Positions 1 through 8,045 of a stretch of DNA of 64,000 nucleotides are shown piece by piece. Origin of the DNA: an uncultured Clostridia bacterium (lineage in GTDB: Bacteria > Bacillota > Clostridia > Oscillospirales > Acutalibacteraceae); contig CAMCHQ010000001.1 of the NCBI GenBank assembly GCA_945874765.1, positions 62,001 through 126,000 of the forward strand, in the 5' to 3' direction. A program made the position numbers and the translations under genes. Below the pieces are notes generated by a model. The model ran no database searches. It saw only the letters and a list, made by a program, of their open reading frames with translations, and was not told the origin of the DNA. How positions within the stretch are numbered: position 1 is the stretch's first letter; every line of letters starts with the position of its first letter.

Positions 1-771
1 AAGTGACGGCAAAGCAAGATTCAATATGGCGGGAACACCGATAGAATAAAGTTTTTTAACCATATGAGAAGTAAGTCTTACATATTTTTTCTCTACCTTG
101 ACGCTTAAAGGTTTTGAAACATAATAAACAACATAAATAATAAAGGTTACGCATTGACCTATACCCGTTGCAAGCGCAGCACCTTTAATTCCCATTTTCG
201 GCATAAATGCAAGACCGAAAATCATAATCGGGTCTAAAATAATATTTGTTATACAGCCAACCATTAAGCCTATCATTGTTATTTTCATATTTCCGACAGC
301 CTGAAAAAGCTTTTCAAAAAAGAGATTTAAGCTGTTAATAATTGTAAAGAGAAATACAATATTGCAATACCGCACGCCGAGTGAAATTACGTTGCTGTCC
401 TTTGTAAAAGCGGACAAAAAAGGTCTCATAATAAAAATGCACGATACGGTAAGAACAACGCCGTGAATTAAAGAAAGCAAAAGACCTTGAGTTGCGGCAT
501 CATCAGCCTTTTCTTTATCACCTGCACCGAGATGAAAAGCGATAACTGCATTAATTCCGACGCCAAAACCGATAGCGACTGCGTTAATAAAATTTTGAAC
601 GGGATAAACAAGTGAAAGAGATGTCATAGCATTTTCACTGATTTTTGCAACAAAGTAACTGTCAACAATATTATAAAGTGAATTTACACACATAGAAATA
701 ACCATAGGAAGCGCCATTGAAATAATAAGCGGCAAAACGGGTTTTTCTTTCATAAATGTTTCGTTTTTCAT
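1..771 (-). CDS. MATE family efflux transporter, partial (C-terminus beyond window)
   Basis: Open on the minus strand from an ATG at 771 to the window edge, 257 codons; the ORF track misses it because it has no stop here. The N-terminus (MALPMVISMCVNSLYNIVDS) and the following run of hydrophobic helices match the first half of MATE (multidrug and toxic compound extrusion) transporters, which export drugs or metabolites across the cytoplasmic membrane using a Na+ or H+ gradient. The start is preceded by GAGGAG at good spacing. It lies downstream of a second MATE gene in the same direction but has its own sigma-A promoter and a 5' leader with a terminator-like hairpin. Substrate unknown. Confidence 0.88.
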   Translation of the reverse strand, partial: MKNETFMKEKPVLPLIISMALPMVISMCVNSLYNIVDSYFVAKISENAMTSLSLVYPVQNFINAVAIGFGVGINAVIAFHLGAGDKEKADDAATQGLLLSLIHGVVLTVSCIFIMRPFLSAFTKDSNVISLGVRYCNIVFLFTIINSLNLFFEKLFQAVGNMKITMIGLMVGCITNIILDPIMIFGLAFMPKMGIKGAALATGIGQCVTFIIYVVYYVSKPLSVKVEKKYVRLTSHMVKKLYSIGVPAILNLALPSL

Positions 772-809
772 AAATACTCCTCTCATTCATAAATTTAGGC
801 ATAAAATAA

Positions 810-835
810 GCCATACAGCCAAAAGACTGTATGGC
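810..835 (-). terminator. Terminator-like hairpin in the leader of the partial MATE gene
   Basis: GCCATACAG and CTGTATGGC form a perfect 9-bp stem with an 8-nt loop, followed on the minus strand by TTATTTTAT. It lies between the promoter at 886-913 and the start at 771. It could end the upstream MATE transcript, attenuate the downstream gene, or both. Confidence 0.6.
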
Positions 836-885
836 GAAAAGGTGACAATAAGTCAGGAAAAATCCACACTTGTTTTCGTAAAGTT

Positions 886-913
886 ATTATAACATAAGAA
901 ATAATAAAGTCAA
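886..913 (-). promoter_or_regulatory. Sigma-A promoter for the partial MATE gene
   Basis: On the minus strand TTGACT (908-913) is followed after 16 nt by TATAAT (886-891). It sits just after the stop codon of the upstream MATE gene, so the downstream gene is independently transcribed with a leader of roughly 110 nt. Confidence 0.7.
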
Positions 914-916
914 CAT

Positions 917-2299
917 TTATTTTTTAAGCTTAATTTGCTCGTGCGGAAGCCACTTTCCGAACTTTGTGTAAAGTGCCATAAGGATTGCACCGACAAGCCA
1001 AGAAATGGGATAAAGAATAAATACACCGTCAATGCTTGAATAAAACGGCAACGCAATTTTAATCCAAAGAATACGGAATACGCACATTGAGAAAAGCAAT
1101 ATAAGCATAGGCGGAACACCCTTGCCTGCACCTCTGACCGTTCCTGCAAGAGTATTTAAAATACCCAAAAGGAAATAGAACGGGCAAAAATACTTCATAG
1201 CAAGCTGACCGTATTTAATTACATTCTCATTATGAGTAAACATTCCCAACACCTGATGAGAGCCTAAAAGAAGAACAGCACCGATAAAAACAGTATATAT
1301 AAGCACCATTACAAGAGCATAGTACATACCCTTTTTAACCCTGTCGAGTTTATGAGCGCCTACATTTTGACCTGTAAATGTAGTAACAGCCATACTTATA
1401 CTCAAAACCGGAAGAATATTAAATCCGTCTATTTTCAGGTAAGCCGCATAACCTGCCATTGCAGTAGCACCGTATGTATTAACACTTGACTGGACAAGAA
1501 CGTTTGAAAACGAAATGACCATATTTTGAATAGCTGTCGGCAAGCCTATTTTAATAATTTTAACAGCTATATCCTTATTGATTTTCAACTCTTTAATGTA
1601 AAGTTTATAATCCGATTTAACTCTGAATAAATACCCGAGCGCAAGCACGCAAGAGAGTGCCTGACTGATATCCGTCGCAATAGCCGCACCCATAACGCCG
1701 AGCTTGAAAACCTTAATTAAAACAAGGTCAAGGATAATATTTGTTACAGAAGCAACGGCAAGATAAACAAGAGGTTTTTTAGAATTACCTGCCGCATTTA
1801 AAATACCGGTTGCCATATTATAAATTACGTTAAAAATAAGACCGCCGCAATAAATTTGAAGATAAAGAGAAGAAGCTTTCAATACCTCTTTAGGTGTTTT
1901 CATCATAACAAGCAAAGACGGGCTTAGAAATACACCGAGCAGTGACAAAACCACGCCTAAAATAACAGCTATGCACATAGCCGTATGAACGGATGTTTTG
2001 ACCTGTTCCTTTCTGTTAGCACCGAGATACTGCGACACAACAACGCCTGCACCTACAGCCGCACCCTGCGCAAAAGCAATAATCAAATTAATAAGAGCGG
2101 TGCCGGCGCCGACTGCCGCAAGACCGTTACTGCCAACAAAATTACCTACAATAATCGAATCGGCTGTATTATACATTTGCTGAAGAAGGTTACCCAAGAT
2201 AAGAGGAATAGAAAAAACAATAAGAAGCTTCCAAATATTTCCTTCAGTCATCAAAAGAGTAGTTTTGTCTTTTTTCGTTTTTGCTGCATTTTCCTGCAA
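917..2299 (-). CDS. MATE family efflux transporter
   Basis: 460 residues, full length for the MATE family of cation-coupled multidrug exporters. The conserved opening (MTEGNIWKLLIVFSIPLILG, then QQMYNTADSIIVGNFVG) starts at residue 17, and about twelve hydrophobic helices follow in two related halves. The ORF begins with TTG at 2297-2299, preceded by AAGGAAAG. The internal ATG at residue 17 lies closer to the usual family start but lacks a visible ribosome-binding site, so the TTG is preferred. A consensus promoter lies at 2337-2365. The gene is on the chromosomal side of the mobile element's left junction. The transported compound cannot be deduced. Confidence 0.9.
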   Translation of the reverse strand: MQENAAKTKKDKTTLLMTEGNIWKLLIVFSIPLILGNLLQQMYNTADSIIVGNFVGSNGLAAVGAGTALINLIIAFAQGAAVGAGVVVSQYLGANRKEQVKTSVHTAMCIAVILGVVLSLLGVFLSPSLLVMMKTPKEVLKASSLYLQIYCGGLIFNVIYNMATGILNAAGNSKKPLVYLAVASVTNIILDLVLIKVFKLGVMGAAIATDISQALSCVLALGYLFRVKSDYKLYIKELKINKDIAVKIIKIGLPTAIQNMVISFSNVLVQSSVNTYGATAMAGYAAYLKIDGFNILPVLSISMAVTTFTGQNVGAHKLDRVKKGMYYALVMVLIYTVFIGAVLLLGSHQVLGMFTHNENVIKYGQLAMKYFCPFYFLLGILNTLAGTVRGAGKGVPPMLILLFSMCVFRILWIKIALPFYSSIDGVFILYPISWLVGAILMALYTKFGKWLPHEQIKLKK

Positions 2300-2336
2300 A
2301 AAATCGCTTTCCTTTCATTTTTTATAAATCAACTGT

Positions 2337-2365
2337 ATTATAATCAAGTAATATATCAATGTCAA
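2337..2365 (-). promoter_or_regulatory. Consensus sigma-A promoter of the MATE gene
   Basis: Minus-strand TTGACA (2360-2365), 17-nt spacer, TATAAT (2337-2342). It lies about 25 nt from the proposed attL arm, so the element inserted just upstream of this promoter and leaves it intact. Confidence 0.8.
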
Positions 2366-2390
2366 TAGATAAAACAGCCGACAACTCAAT

Positions 2391-2453
2391 GCTAACGCCA
2401 CATAAGGAAGTAATTTGAAAATACATAAAAAATACAACTTTATGGGCGTTACA
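2391..2453. other. Putative attL of the integrated mobilizable element
   Basis: The core TACATAAAAA (2422-2431) recurs exactly at 13500-13509. The core start is flanked symmetrically by an inverted repeat: TAACGCC-a-CATAA at 2393-2405 and TTATGGGCGTTA at 2440-2451. Paired arms around a short core are what large serine recombinases bind. The left arm TAACGCCACATAAGGAAGT is also nearly the reverse complement of the right arm of the other junction (18 of 21 positions over 2391-2411 against 13509-13529). This supports the boundary by sequence alone; the exact crossover dinucleotide is not known. Confidence 0.6.
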
Positions 2454-2460
2454 AAGGCGG

Positions 2461-2507
2461 AAAGACAGCGTAGAAGGCAGAAATGCTTTTTACGCTGTCT
2501 TTTTTAT
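2461..2507 (+). terminator. Intrinsic terminator just inside the element's left end
   Basis: AAAGACAGCGTA (2461-2472) pairs with TACGCTGTCTTT (2491-2502), followed by more T residues on the plus strand. No plus-strand gene lies to its left in the integrated form. In an excised circle it would lie downstream of the recombinase gene and could end that transcript. Confidence 0.7.
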
Positions 2508-2582
2508 GTTCAGAAATATAATCGCACATTCGTCATCTTAATAATCTCCTGCTACAATGTAGATGAAAAGGAGGTTGAGCTT

Positions 2583-2768
2583 ATGCGAAAGCAAAAATAC
2601 TACTTAGCGATTGATGATTATGAGCGTAGCGTTATTATCAACAGTTTGAACAATTTGAGAAATAAACTGATTTCAGACGGAAGATATACAGATGCAGTTG
2701 ATGAACTTATTATCAAATTTGCTCACGCGCCGATTAAGAAATTTAGAATTAAGATGACGGAGGTTTAA
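2583..2768 (+). CDS. Small conserved protein of mobile elements
   Basis: 61 residues starting with MRKQKYYLAIDDYERSVI. The ATG at 2583 has AAGGAGG upstream; the longer ORF of the track (from 2415) runs through the terminator and is unlikely. The sequence is hydrophilic, predicted mostly helical, with no enzyme motif. Very similar short proteins are known to me from Clostridia transposons and integrative elements next to tnpV, as here (4-nt gap to the next start). Function unknown; it may be an accessory factor of transposition or regulation. Confidence 0.75.
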   Translation: MRKQKYYLAIDDYERSVIINSLNNLRNKLISDGRYTDAVDELIIKFAHAPIKKFRIKMTEV

Positions 2769-2772
2769 GATT

Positions 2773-3150
2773 ATGGAAAAGACAATTTTTGAGCAAATGG
2801 GCGGTACATACGAACAGCAGGGTGATTATCTTATCCCCTGTTTGAAATTACCCGCCGAAAAGGAAGAAAGATATATAGGTGTTTGGGGACAGCGACATTT
2901 GCGGTACATTCGCCAACATAGAAAAGTGTTATTTTCAACATTGCTAACAAGTGGCAAAATAAATACCTATCTTGCCGATGTTGAAGAACAGGCTCAAGAA
3001 CTTTTTGACCGTCTTATGAAGAAACGAGCAAAGCGTGAGGGTATTACCGAAAAGCTGAAAGCCGAAAACCCTATGTTATGGGTCGGTAGAATGAACGCTC
3101 TGCGAGATGCGGTCACGGAAACTGTCAATACAGAAATAATCTACATATAA
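2773..3150 (+). CDS. tnpV: TnpV-type transposon-encoded protein
   Basis: 125 residues, opening with MEKTIFEQMGGTYEQQGDYL and continuing through GVWGQRHLRYIRQHRKV and ENPMLWVGRMNALRDAV, the hallmark blocks of the TnpV family (named after Tn4451-type elements of Clostridium). The ATG at 2773 has GGAGG nine bases upstream. It forms a two-gene unit with the 61-residue protein. The biochemical role of TnpV is not established; it is typical of serine-recombinase mobilizable elements and marks this end of the element. A strong hairpin (3179-3214) follows the gene. Confidence 0.85.
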   Translation: MEKTIFEQMGGTYEQQGDYLIPCLKLPAEKEERYIGVWGQRHLRYIRQHRKVLFSTLLTSGKINTYLADVEEQAQELFDRLMKKRAKREGITEKLKAENPMLWVGRMNALRDAVTETVNTEIIYI

Positions 3151-3178
3151 AGCTAATCAAAATGCTACATTATGTAAT

Positions 3179-3214
3179 ATCGAGGGGTAAGGTATAAACA
3201 CCTTGCCCCTCGAT
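3179..3214. repeat. Long hairpin after tnpV
   Basis: ATCGAGGGGTAAGGT and ACCTTGCCCCTCGAT form a 15-bp stem (one G-T pair) with a 6-nt loop. No good T-tract follows on either strand, so it may be an imperfect terminator or a protein-binding dyad. The rest of 3215-3387 shows no coding or structured feature that I can support. Confidence 0.6.
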
Positions 3215-3387
3215 GTTCGTGTGTCGAAAACAGCCTGAATTAAGGCTTCTTTCTGCCCTAAATGTCTACTTCTTATTTGGATAATAAACGAGATGATATT
3301 CTTTATCGAGTAATGTTGATTAAAAAGAGACAATTGAAACATTAATAACAGCCAACATCTTATACGGCTCTGAAATATTCAAGCCAT

Positions 3388-3411
3388 TTATTCGCAACTT
3401 CTTGCGAATAA
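3388..3411. repeat. Perfect 10-bp dyad upstream of the cargo operon
   Basis: TTATTCGCAA (3388-3397) and TTGCGAATAA (3402-3411) are perfect inverted repeats around CTTC. No T-tract follows. It lies 25 nt before the -35 box of the cargo promoter and could be a regulator site or a boundary of the cargo segment. Confidence 0.55.
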
Positions 3412-3435
3412 TAGAGATATTATTAATCAAAATAG

Positions 3436-3464
3436 TTGACAAAATGCTTATTTGGTTATATACT
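3436..3464 (+). promoter_or_regulatory. Promoter of the cargo operon
   Basis: TTGACA (3436-3441), 17-nt spacer, TATACT (3459-3464). It is the only good promoter before the four co-directional cargo genes. Confidence 0.7.
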
Positions 3465-3512
3465 ATAATAGTGTTAGTGAAATCATTTTCGTGCTTACAG
3501 GAGGTGCGTAGT

Positions 3513-3725
3513 TTGCGAGTAAGCTACAAAAAGCTATGGATACTACTGATTGAAAAAGAAATATCTCCTGCTACGCTACGCAAAGACCTTAATATTGCTA
3601 CTGGAACAATGACCAAGCTGAGGAGAAATGAAGAAGTTGCGCTTTCAGTTTTGTTAAGAATATGCGAATATCTTGACTGCAATATAGGCGATATTTGTGA
3701 TGCCGTAAAAACTAATGATGAATAA
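3513..3725 (+). CDS. Small HTH regulator (Cro/CI type)
   Basis: 70 residues from a TTG at 3513, chosen because AGGAGG lies nine bases upstream; the longer track ORF would cross the promoter. The protein is almost entirely one Cro/CI-type helix-turn-helix domain: KKLWILLIEKEISPATLRKD, the recognition region ATGTMTKLRRNEEVALSVLL, and a C-terminal LDCNIGDICD typical of the short HTH_26-like regulators of Firmicute mobile elements. It is first in the cargo operon, 44 nt before the zinc-ribbon gene, and probably regulates its own promoter; the dyad at 3388-3411 is one possible site. Confidence 0.8.
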   Translation: MRVSYKKLWILLIEKEISPATLRKDLNIATGTMTKLRRNEEVALSVLLRICEYLDCNIGDICDAVKTNDE

Positions 3726-3769
3726 TGACTTGATTTGACAAAATCGTTATCAAGGGAGAAAACAGGGAT

Positions 3770-4621
3770 ATGGAAAGTAATAATCAAATACGTTTTTGTT
3801 CTTATTGCGGAACTAAACTAGATGATGGAGCGAGATTTTGCAAAGGATGTGGTAAGGCAGTCATACAGACCACTGAATCTACTCCAGAACACAACACAAT
3901 TAATGAACCTACTTATGAAACATTTTCCCATGAACCAAATACTGAAAGAAAAACAGTATATGAAGGTAATATACATAAATGCCCAAATTGCGGCGAAGTA
4001 TTACAAGCGTTTGTAACGCATTGCCCTGCGTGTGGGCACGAAATAAGGGATACTCACACTGCCAGTTCTGTCCGTGAATTTGCCGTAAAACTGGAGCGAA
4101 TAGAAGCTCAGAAAATGCCTGCTTTTGAAGAAAAAAAGTCTGTAATGAAAATGGTGTTCGGCAGGGATTTCAAAGATGAAGATGAAGCGGAAGAAGCAAG
4201 AGACCGATGGGAAGAACAAAAACATCAGGAAAAAGCAAATCTGATTATCAATTATTCTGTTCCCAATACAAAAGAAGATATTATGGAATTTATGCTACTT
4301 GCTTCTTCAAATATTGATGTAAAACATGGTACTGATGATGTGGTTACTAAAGCATGGATTTCAAAATTAGATCAGGTTTATGAGAAAGCAAGAATCTCTA
4401 TGGGAAACAGTTCTGATTTTGCACAGATTAAGAAAATTTACGACCAAAAGAAAAAGCAATTAAAAAATAAAAAAGTGCGAGGATTTCTTATTGGCGCAAG
4501 TTGTGTTGCTGGCTGGTTCTTCCTTTTAGGGCTTCTTTGGAATCCCGGAGCAACGATTGGCATTGCTATTGGCATATTTGTGCTAATAATTATCGGATAT
4601 ATTATATTCAAAAAAAGATAA
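3770..4621 (+). CDS. Double zinc-ribbon protein with C-terminal membrane anchor
   Basis: 283 residues. Two treble-clef zinc ribbons occupy the N-terminal third: CSYCG...CKGCG (about residues 10-30) and CPNCG...CPACG (about 70-92). A charged, helix-rich middle follows (about 100-235; one stretch is DEDEAEEARDRWEEQKHQEK), and two hydrophobic helices close the protein (about 238-280). The topology suggests a cytoplasmic zinc-ribbon and coiled region tethered to the inner membrane. Gene 2 of the cargo operon, 31 nt before the SPFH gene. No enzyme motif is present. It is a candidate adaptor between the membrane and the SPFH partner; function unknown. Confidence 0.75.
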   Translation: MESNNQIRFCSYCGTKLDDGARFCKGCGKAVIQTTESTPEHNTINEPTYETFSHEPNTERKTVYEGNIHKCPNCGEVLQAFVTHCPACGHEIRDTHTASSVREFAVKLERIEAQKMPAFEEKKSVMKMVFGRDFKDEDEAEEARDRWEEQKHQEKANLIINYSVPNTKEDIMEFMLLASSNIDVKHGTDDVVTKAWISKLDQVYEKARISMGNSSDFAQIKKIYDQKKKQLKNKKVRGFLIGASCVAGWFFLLGLLWNPGATIGIAIGIFVLIIIGYIIFKKR

Positions 4622-4652
4622 TATCTGAAATGACACAAAGGAGGATAATTAT

Positions 4653-5969
4653 ATGGCGCTGTTTGATAAGAATAAAAGAACAGGCGGATTTATGGATGAA
4701 ATCCGCTGTGATGAACCATCATATTTAATTTGGAAGTGGCATCCTTCCGGTTCAGAACTCGGTGAGAATAATCGCGAAAATGCTATTCGTTGGGGCTCAT
4801 CGCTAAGAGTAAAGGATGGTGAAGTTGCAGTATTTGTTTACAAGCAACCAAACGGGCAAATGCAGGATTTTATTGTTGGTCCTTATGACCAAATTATCAA
4901 AACGGAAAACTTTCCCGTACTTGCCAGCATTGTTGGATTAGCTTACGAAGGAGGAACACCTTTTCAAGCAGAAATATACTTTATTAACCTTGCTCAGATT
5001 GTTCAGACTAAATTTGCTGTACCCTATTTTGATGTGTATGATCCGAGGTTCTCAGATTTTGGCGTTCCGATTGCCGTTAGAGGAACTGTAAGTTTCAAGA
5101 TTAGCGATTACAGAGAGTTTATTAAACTTCATAGACTCAGTAGTTTTAATCTTGAGGATTTTCAGCATCAAATTCGTGATGCAGTGAGCCGTTATATTAA
5201 AGATACAGTTACCAATGCTCCTGCTGCTAACAATATACCTGTAATCCAAATAGAGAGTAAAACATCGCAGATTAATGACATCGTCGAGTATGATATAGCT
5301 GAAAGGTTAAGAGAAAACTTTGGTGTGAGTGTCTCCGGCATTGACATTGGAGCCATTGAAATCGACAAGTCTAGTGAAGGTTACAGGCAACTTATGGCAG
5401 TTACAAAGGACATTGCGGCTACAAGAATTCAAGCTGAAACAACTGACTATGTTGAGAGACTTCGCATTCAGAGAGAAGAAGGACAATACGCACAGCATAA
5501 GCAGACACAATCCGTTAATATAGGAGCTTTTCAAGTTGAAAAACAAGCAGAAGTGGGTGTCGCCGGTGCAAATGCTTTGGGACAGATGGGTGCTAACGAT
5601 GCTGGCAATGTTGATTTAGGCGGAAATGGTGTAGGGTTTAATCCTGCTGCAATGATGGCAGGTATGGCAGTTGGCGGAGCCGTGGGGCAGAATATCGCTG
5701 GAACCATGAACGGAATGATGTCCGGCATAAATCAACAGCAAGGCGTTGGTACTACCCCTCCTCCCGTTCCGATGATTTCATATCATGTTGCAGTAAACGG
5801 TCAAGCAACAGGTCCGTATGATATAAATACGCTATCACAGATGGCTATAAACGGGCAACTAACCGAAGGGACACTGGTATGGAAAAAAGGAATGACTGCG
5901 TGGAGTCGGGCTGATTCTATCGATGAACTTAAAGGATTATTTATCCCACCTATTCCACAAACAGAATAA
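4653..5969 (+). CDS. SPFH-domain protein with C-terminal GYF_2 domain (YdjI-like)
   Basis: 438 residues; AAGGAGG precedes the ATG. The N-terminal about 300 residues match the SPFH group annotated as 'virion core protein' and represented by YdjI of Bacillus subtilis (DEPSYLIWKWHPSGSELG, then PIAVRGTVSFKISDYREF). A Gly/Ala/Met-rich linker follows (about 300-360). The end has the signature of a GYF_2/DUF4339 domain (YHVAVNGQATGPYDINTLSQ...VWKKGMTAWSRA), which binds peptides. In B. subtilis YdjGHI work with PspA in a SigW-controlled membrane-stress response. By analogy this may be a scaffold on the membrane; that is inference. No PspA gene lies in the operon. Confidence 0.82.
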   Translation: MALFDKNKRTGGFMDEIRCDEPSYLIWKWHPSGSELGENNRENAIRWGSSLRVKDGEVAVFVYKQPNGQMQDFIVGPYDQIIKTENFPVLASIVGLAYEGGTPFQAEIYFINLAQIVQTKFAVPYFDVYDPRFSDFGVPIAVRGTVSFKISDYREFIKLHRLSSFNLEDFQHQIRDAVSRYIKDTVTNAPAANNIPVIQIESKTSQINDIVEYDIAERLRENFGVSVSGIDIGAIEIDKSSEGYRQLMAVTKDIAATRIQAETTDYVERLRIQREEGQYAQHKQTQSVNIGAFQVEKQAEVGVAGANALGQMGANDAGNVDLGGNGVGFNPAAMMAGMAVGGAVGQNIAGTMNGMMSGINQQQGVGTTPPPVPMISYHVAVNGQATGPYDINTLSQMAINGQLTEGTLVWKKGMTAWSRADSIDELKGLFIPPIPQTE

Positions 5970-5999
5970 AGGTTATTGAAATTAATGGAGGATAAGAGA

Positions 6000-8039
6000 A
6001 TGAAATGTTCAAAATGTGGTGCCGAATTAAGCGATGATACGAGGTTTTGTTCCTATTGCGGAGAAAAGATTGAAGTAAATTCTTCTGACTCTGTTGATAA
6101 TGGTGTAAGTGAATCAGATCACGGAGAAACAAATAATCAAACGACATTTTTGCCTGAAAAAGAAAAGAAATCCATTGCTGATAACATTAAAGATCGTGGC
6201 GTAGGCTTTTGGAACAAGCTATCTTCTTACGAAAAGGTAACAACCGTTGCATTGATAGTATTCACACTTATGTGTCTTATTGCATTTATTGCGGGAAAAA
6301 TTTTTGCAGGAATTATTGCATTATTGTCCATTGCACTTACAGTTGTTGCTCTTCTTATGAAAAAGCAGATTATAAAAACCCCTAAAAGTTGGATACATAT
6401 TGTTGCTCTTGCGATTGCAATAGTTCTGATAGTACCTTATTTTTCGCTGTTTGGAGGGAACGGAAATAGTTCCACTGATAAAGGAGAAAAATTTTCTTGG
6501 TCAAATTTGATACTCGGAGAAGTTATCCCCCAACCAAAATCTGATGTTGGCAAGATAATTACAAATACCGAAAGTAGTCTCTCGGTGTATATCTACAAAA
6601 CATCAACAGATGATTTCTATGATTATATAAAAGCTTGTAAGGATAAAGGATTTAATGTTGACGCAGAGCAATTAACATCTTCCTTTAATGCTTACAACGA
6701 ATCGGGATATAAATTATCTTTGTATTATGCAGAGAGCAACAAGGAAATGCACATTGGCGTGGACGCTCCTGTTGTTTATGGTGAACTTAAGTGGTCAGAC
6801 AACGGTCTCGGAAAACTTTTGCCGACACCAGTCTCAAAAGTCGGAGAAGTTAAAAAAGATGATGACAAAGGTTTTGAAGCGATTGTTGCTGAAACATCCA
6901 TTGAAGATTTCAAAGCCTATGCAAAACTATGTTTAGATAAAGGCTTTTCGGTAGATATAAAAGAGTCTGATAAATCCTTTGATGCCAAAAATGCAGATGG
7001 GTATAAGCTATCTGTTAAATACATCGGCAATAATGTAATGTCTATTTCCATTGATGAACCTGAATATCAAGTTACTGTCGAAGTCGAATGTGTAGAAAAT
7101 TGGATATTCAGCAAATATGATGTAGATGTTTATGTGGATGACTCTTTAGAAGGTACTCTCTCGCACGGAACTACAGACACATATTCTGTTACTCTTACAA
7201 AAGGAACTTATACCATTAAGTTTGTAAGTGCGGAAGATGATGGTGTAACCGGAACGGTAAAAATAGACATTTCAAAGGATGAAGATATCAAACTCAAGAT
7301 TTCTTGTTATAGCGACAAAATCAGCGTAGAAACCATCAGTGGCACATTGAGCAATAATAACGAGAATACTGAATCCTCAACTTCCGAATCATCCAAAATC
7401 ACTGTTACAATGAGCGAAGATGATTTCAAAGGTATGAATTATAAGGATGCTGAGAAAAAATTCCGAGAAATGGGCTTTACAACATTTGAGTATAAAACTG
7501 TCGATACGGAGAATGAATCAGCCGCAGATACGATTTGCTATATTGAGATAACCGAGTTCTTTATTGGTGATTCTGATTTCGTAAAGGGCGACAAATTTGA
7601 TGCTGATTCAACTATAACCTTCTACTCCTATAAGTATGAAGAACCAGAGGCTCCAAAACCTGTTTTCTACTCAACCAATGATTACGAAACTGCCAAAAAA
7701 GGAAATACAGGTGTATTTTCTTATCGTGATAGAAGCGGTTCATACGACATTTATTGGATTATAGATTTTAACGAGGGATATGTTTATTACTTTACCGATG
7801 GTAATGGTGATACCACCTGTGATAAAGTTAAAATAGTTTCCGGAGATTTGAACGATAAAATAATTATTACTTATCACGATGGCAGTGATGTTTGGTCTTA
7901 TGGTTTACATTTCAAATATGTTAATCATCCTGAAACTCTAATTATGCAGGATAACGATGGATTTGAATACAAGTATTCCACAACAGATTTAGACGATGCA
8001 TTGAAACTTAGAAATACGAAAACCATTCACGAATACTAA
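6000..8039 (+). CDS. Zinc-ribbon membrane protein with large repeat-containing C-terminal region
   Basis: 679 residues from the ATG at 6000, chosen for GGAGG seven bases upstream. It opens with a zinc ribbon (CSKCG...CSYCG) and has three hydrophobic helices at about 70-160. Then come two copies of a domain of about 85 residues (WSNLILGEVIPQPKSDVGKI... and WSDNGLGKLLPTPVSKVGEV...), a PEGA-like beta segment (about 360-445), a Ser/Thr/Asn linker, a PASTA-like segment (about 470-555; MNYKDAEKKFREMGF) and a C-terminal beta-rich domain. With three helices, the large C-terminal part is probably outside the cell. Last gene of the cargo operon, followed by a strong terminator. Its ribbon resembles that of the second cargo gene. 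Function unknown. Confidence 0.75.
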   Translation: MKCSKCGAELSDDTRFCSYCGEKIEVNSSDSVDNGVSESDHGETNNQTTFLPEKEKKSIADNIKDRGVGFWNKLSSYEKVTTVALIVFTLMCLIAFIAGKIFAGIIALLSIALTVVALLMKKQIIKTPKSWIHIVALAIAIVLIVPYFSLFGGNGNSSTDKGEKFSWSNLILGEVIPQPKSDVGKIITNTESSLSVYIYKTSTDDFYDYIKACKDKGFNVDAEQLTSSFNAYNESGYKLSLYYAESNKEMHIGVDAPVVYGELKWSDNGLGKLLPTPVSKVGEVKKDDDKGFEAIVAETSIEDFKAYAKLCLDKGFSVDIKESDKSFDAKNADGYKLSVKYIGNNVMSISIDEPEYQVTVEVECVENWIFSKYDVDVYVDDSLEGTLSHGTTDTYSVTLTKGTYTIKFVSAEDDGVTGTVKIDISKDEDIKLKISCYSDKISVETISGTLSNNNENTESSTSESSKITVTMSEDDFKGMNYKDAEKKFREMGFTTFEYKTVDTENESAADTICYIEITEFFIGDSDFVKGDKFDADSTITFYSYKYEEPEAPKPVFYSTNDYETAKKGNTGVFSYRDRSGSYDIYWIIDFNEGYVYYFTDGNGDTTCDKVKIVSGDLNDKIIITYHDGSDVWSYGLHFKYVNHPETLIMQDNDGFEYKYSTTDLDDALKLRNTKTIHEY

Positions 8040-8045
8040 TAATAG

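Noticed and set aside
910-1149. 79-codon ORF on the minus strand
   Set aside because: Shadow of the MATE gene in another frame; it contradicts no other evidence and has no ribosome-binding site.
2415-2582. N-terminal extension of the small mobile-element protein
   Set aside because: It runs through a terminator hairpin; the ATG at 2583 has AAGGAGG.
3464-3469. TATAAT downstream of the chosen -10 box of the cargo promoter
   Set aside because: Spacing to TTGACA would be 22 nt; TATACT at 17 nt is better.
3402-3512. N-terminal extension of the HTH regulator
   Set aside because: It covers the promoter; the TTG at 3513 has a strong ribosome-binding site.
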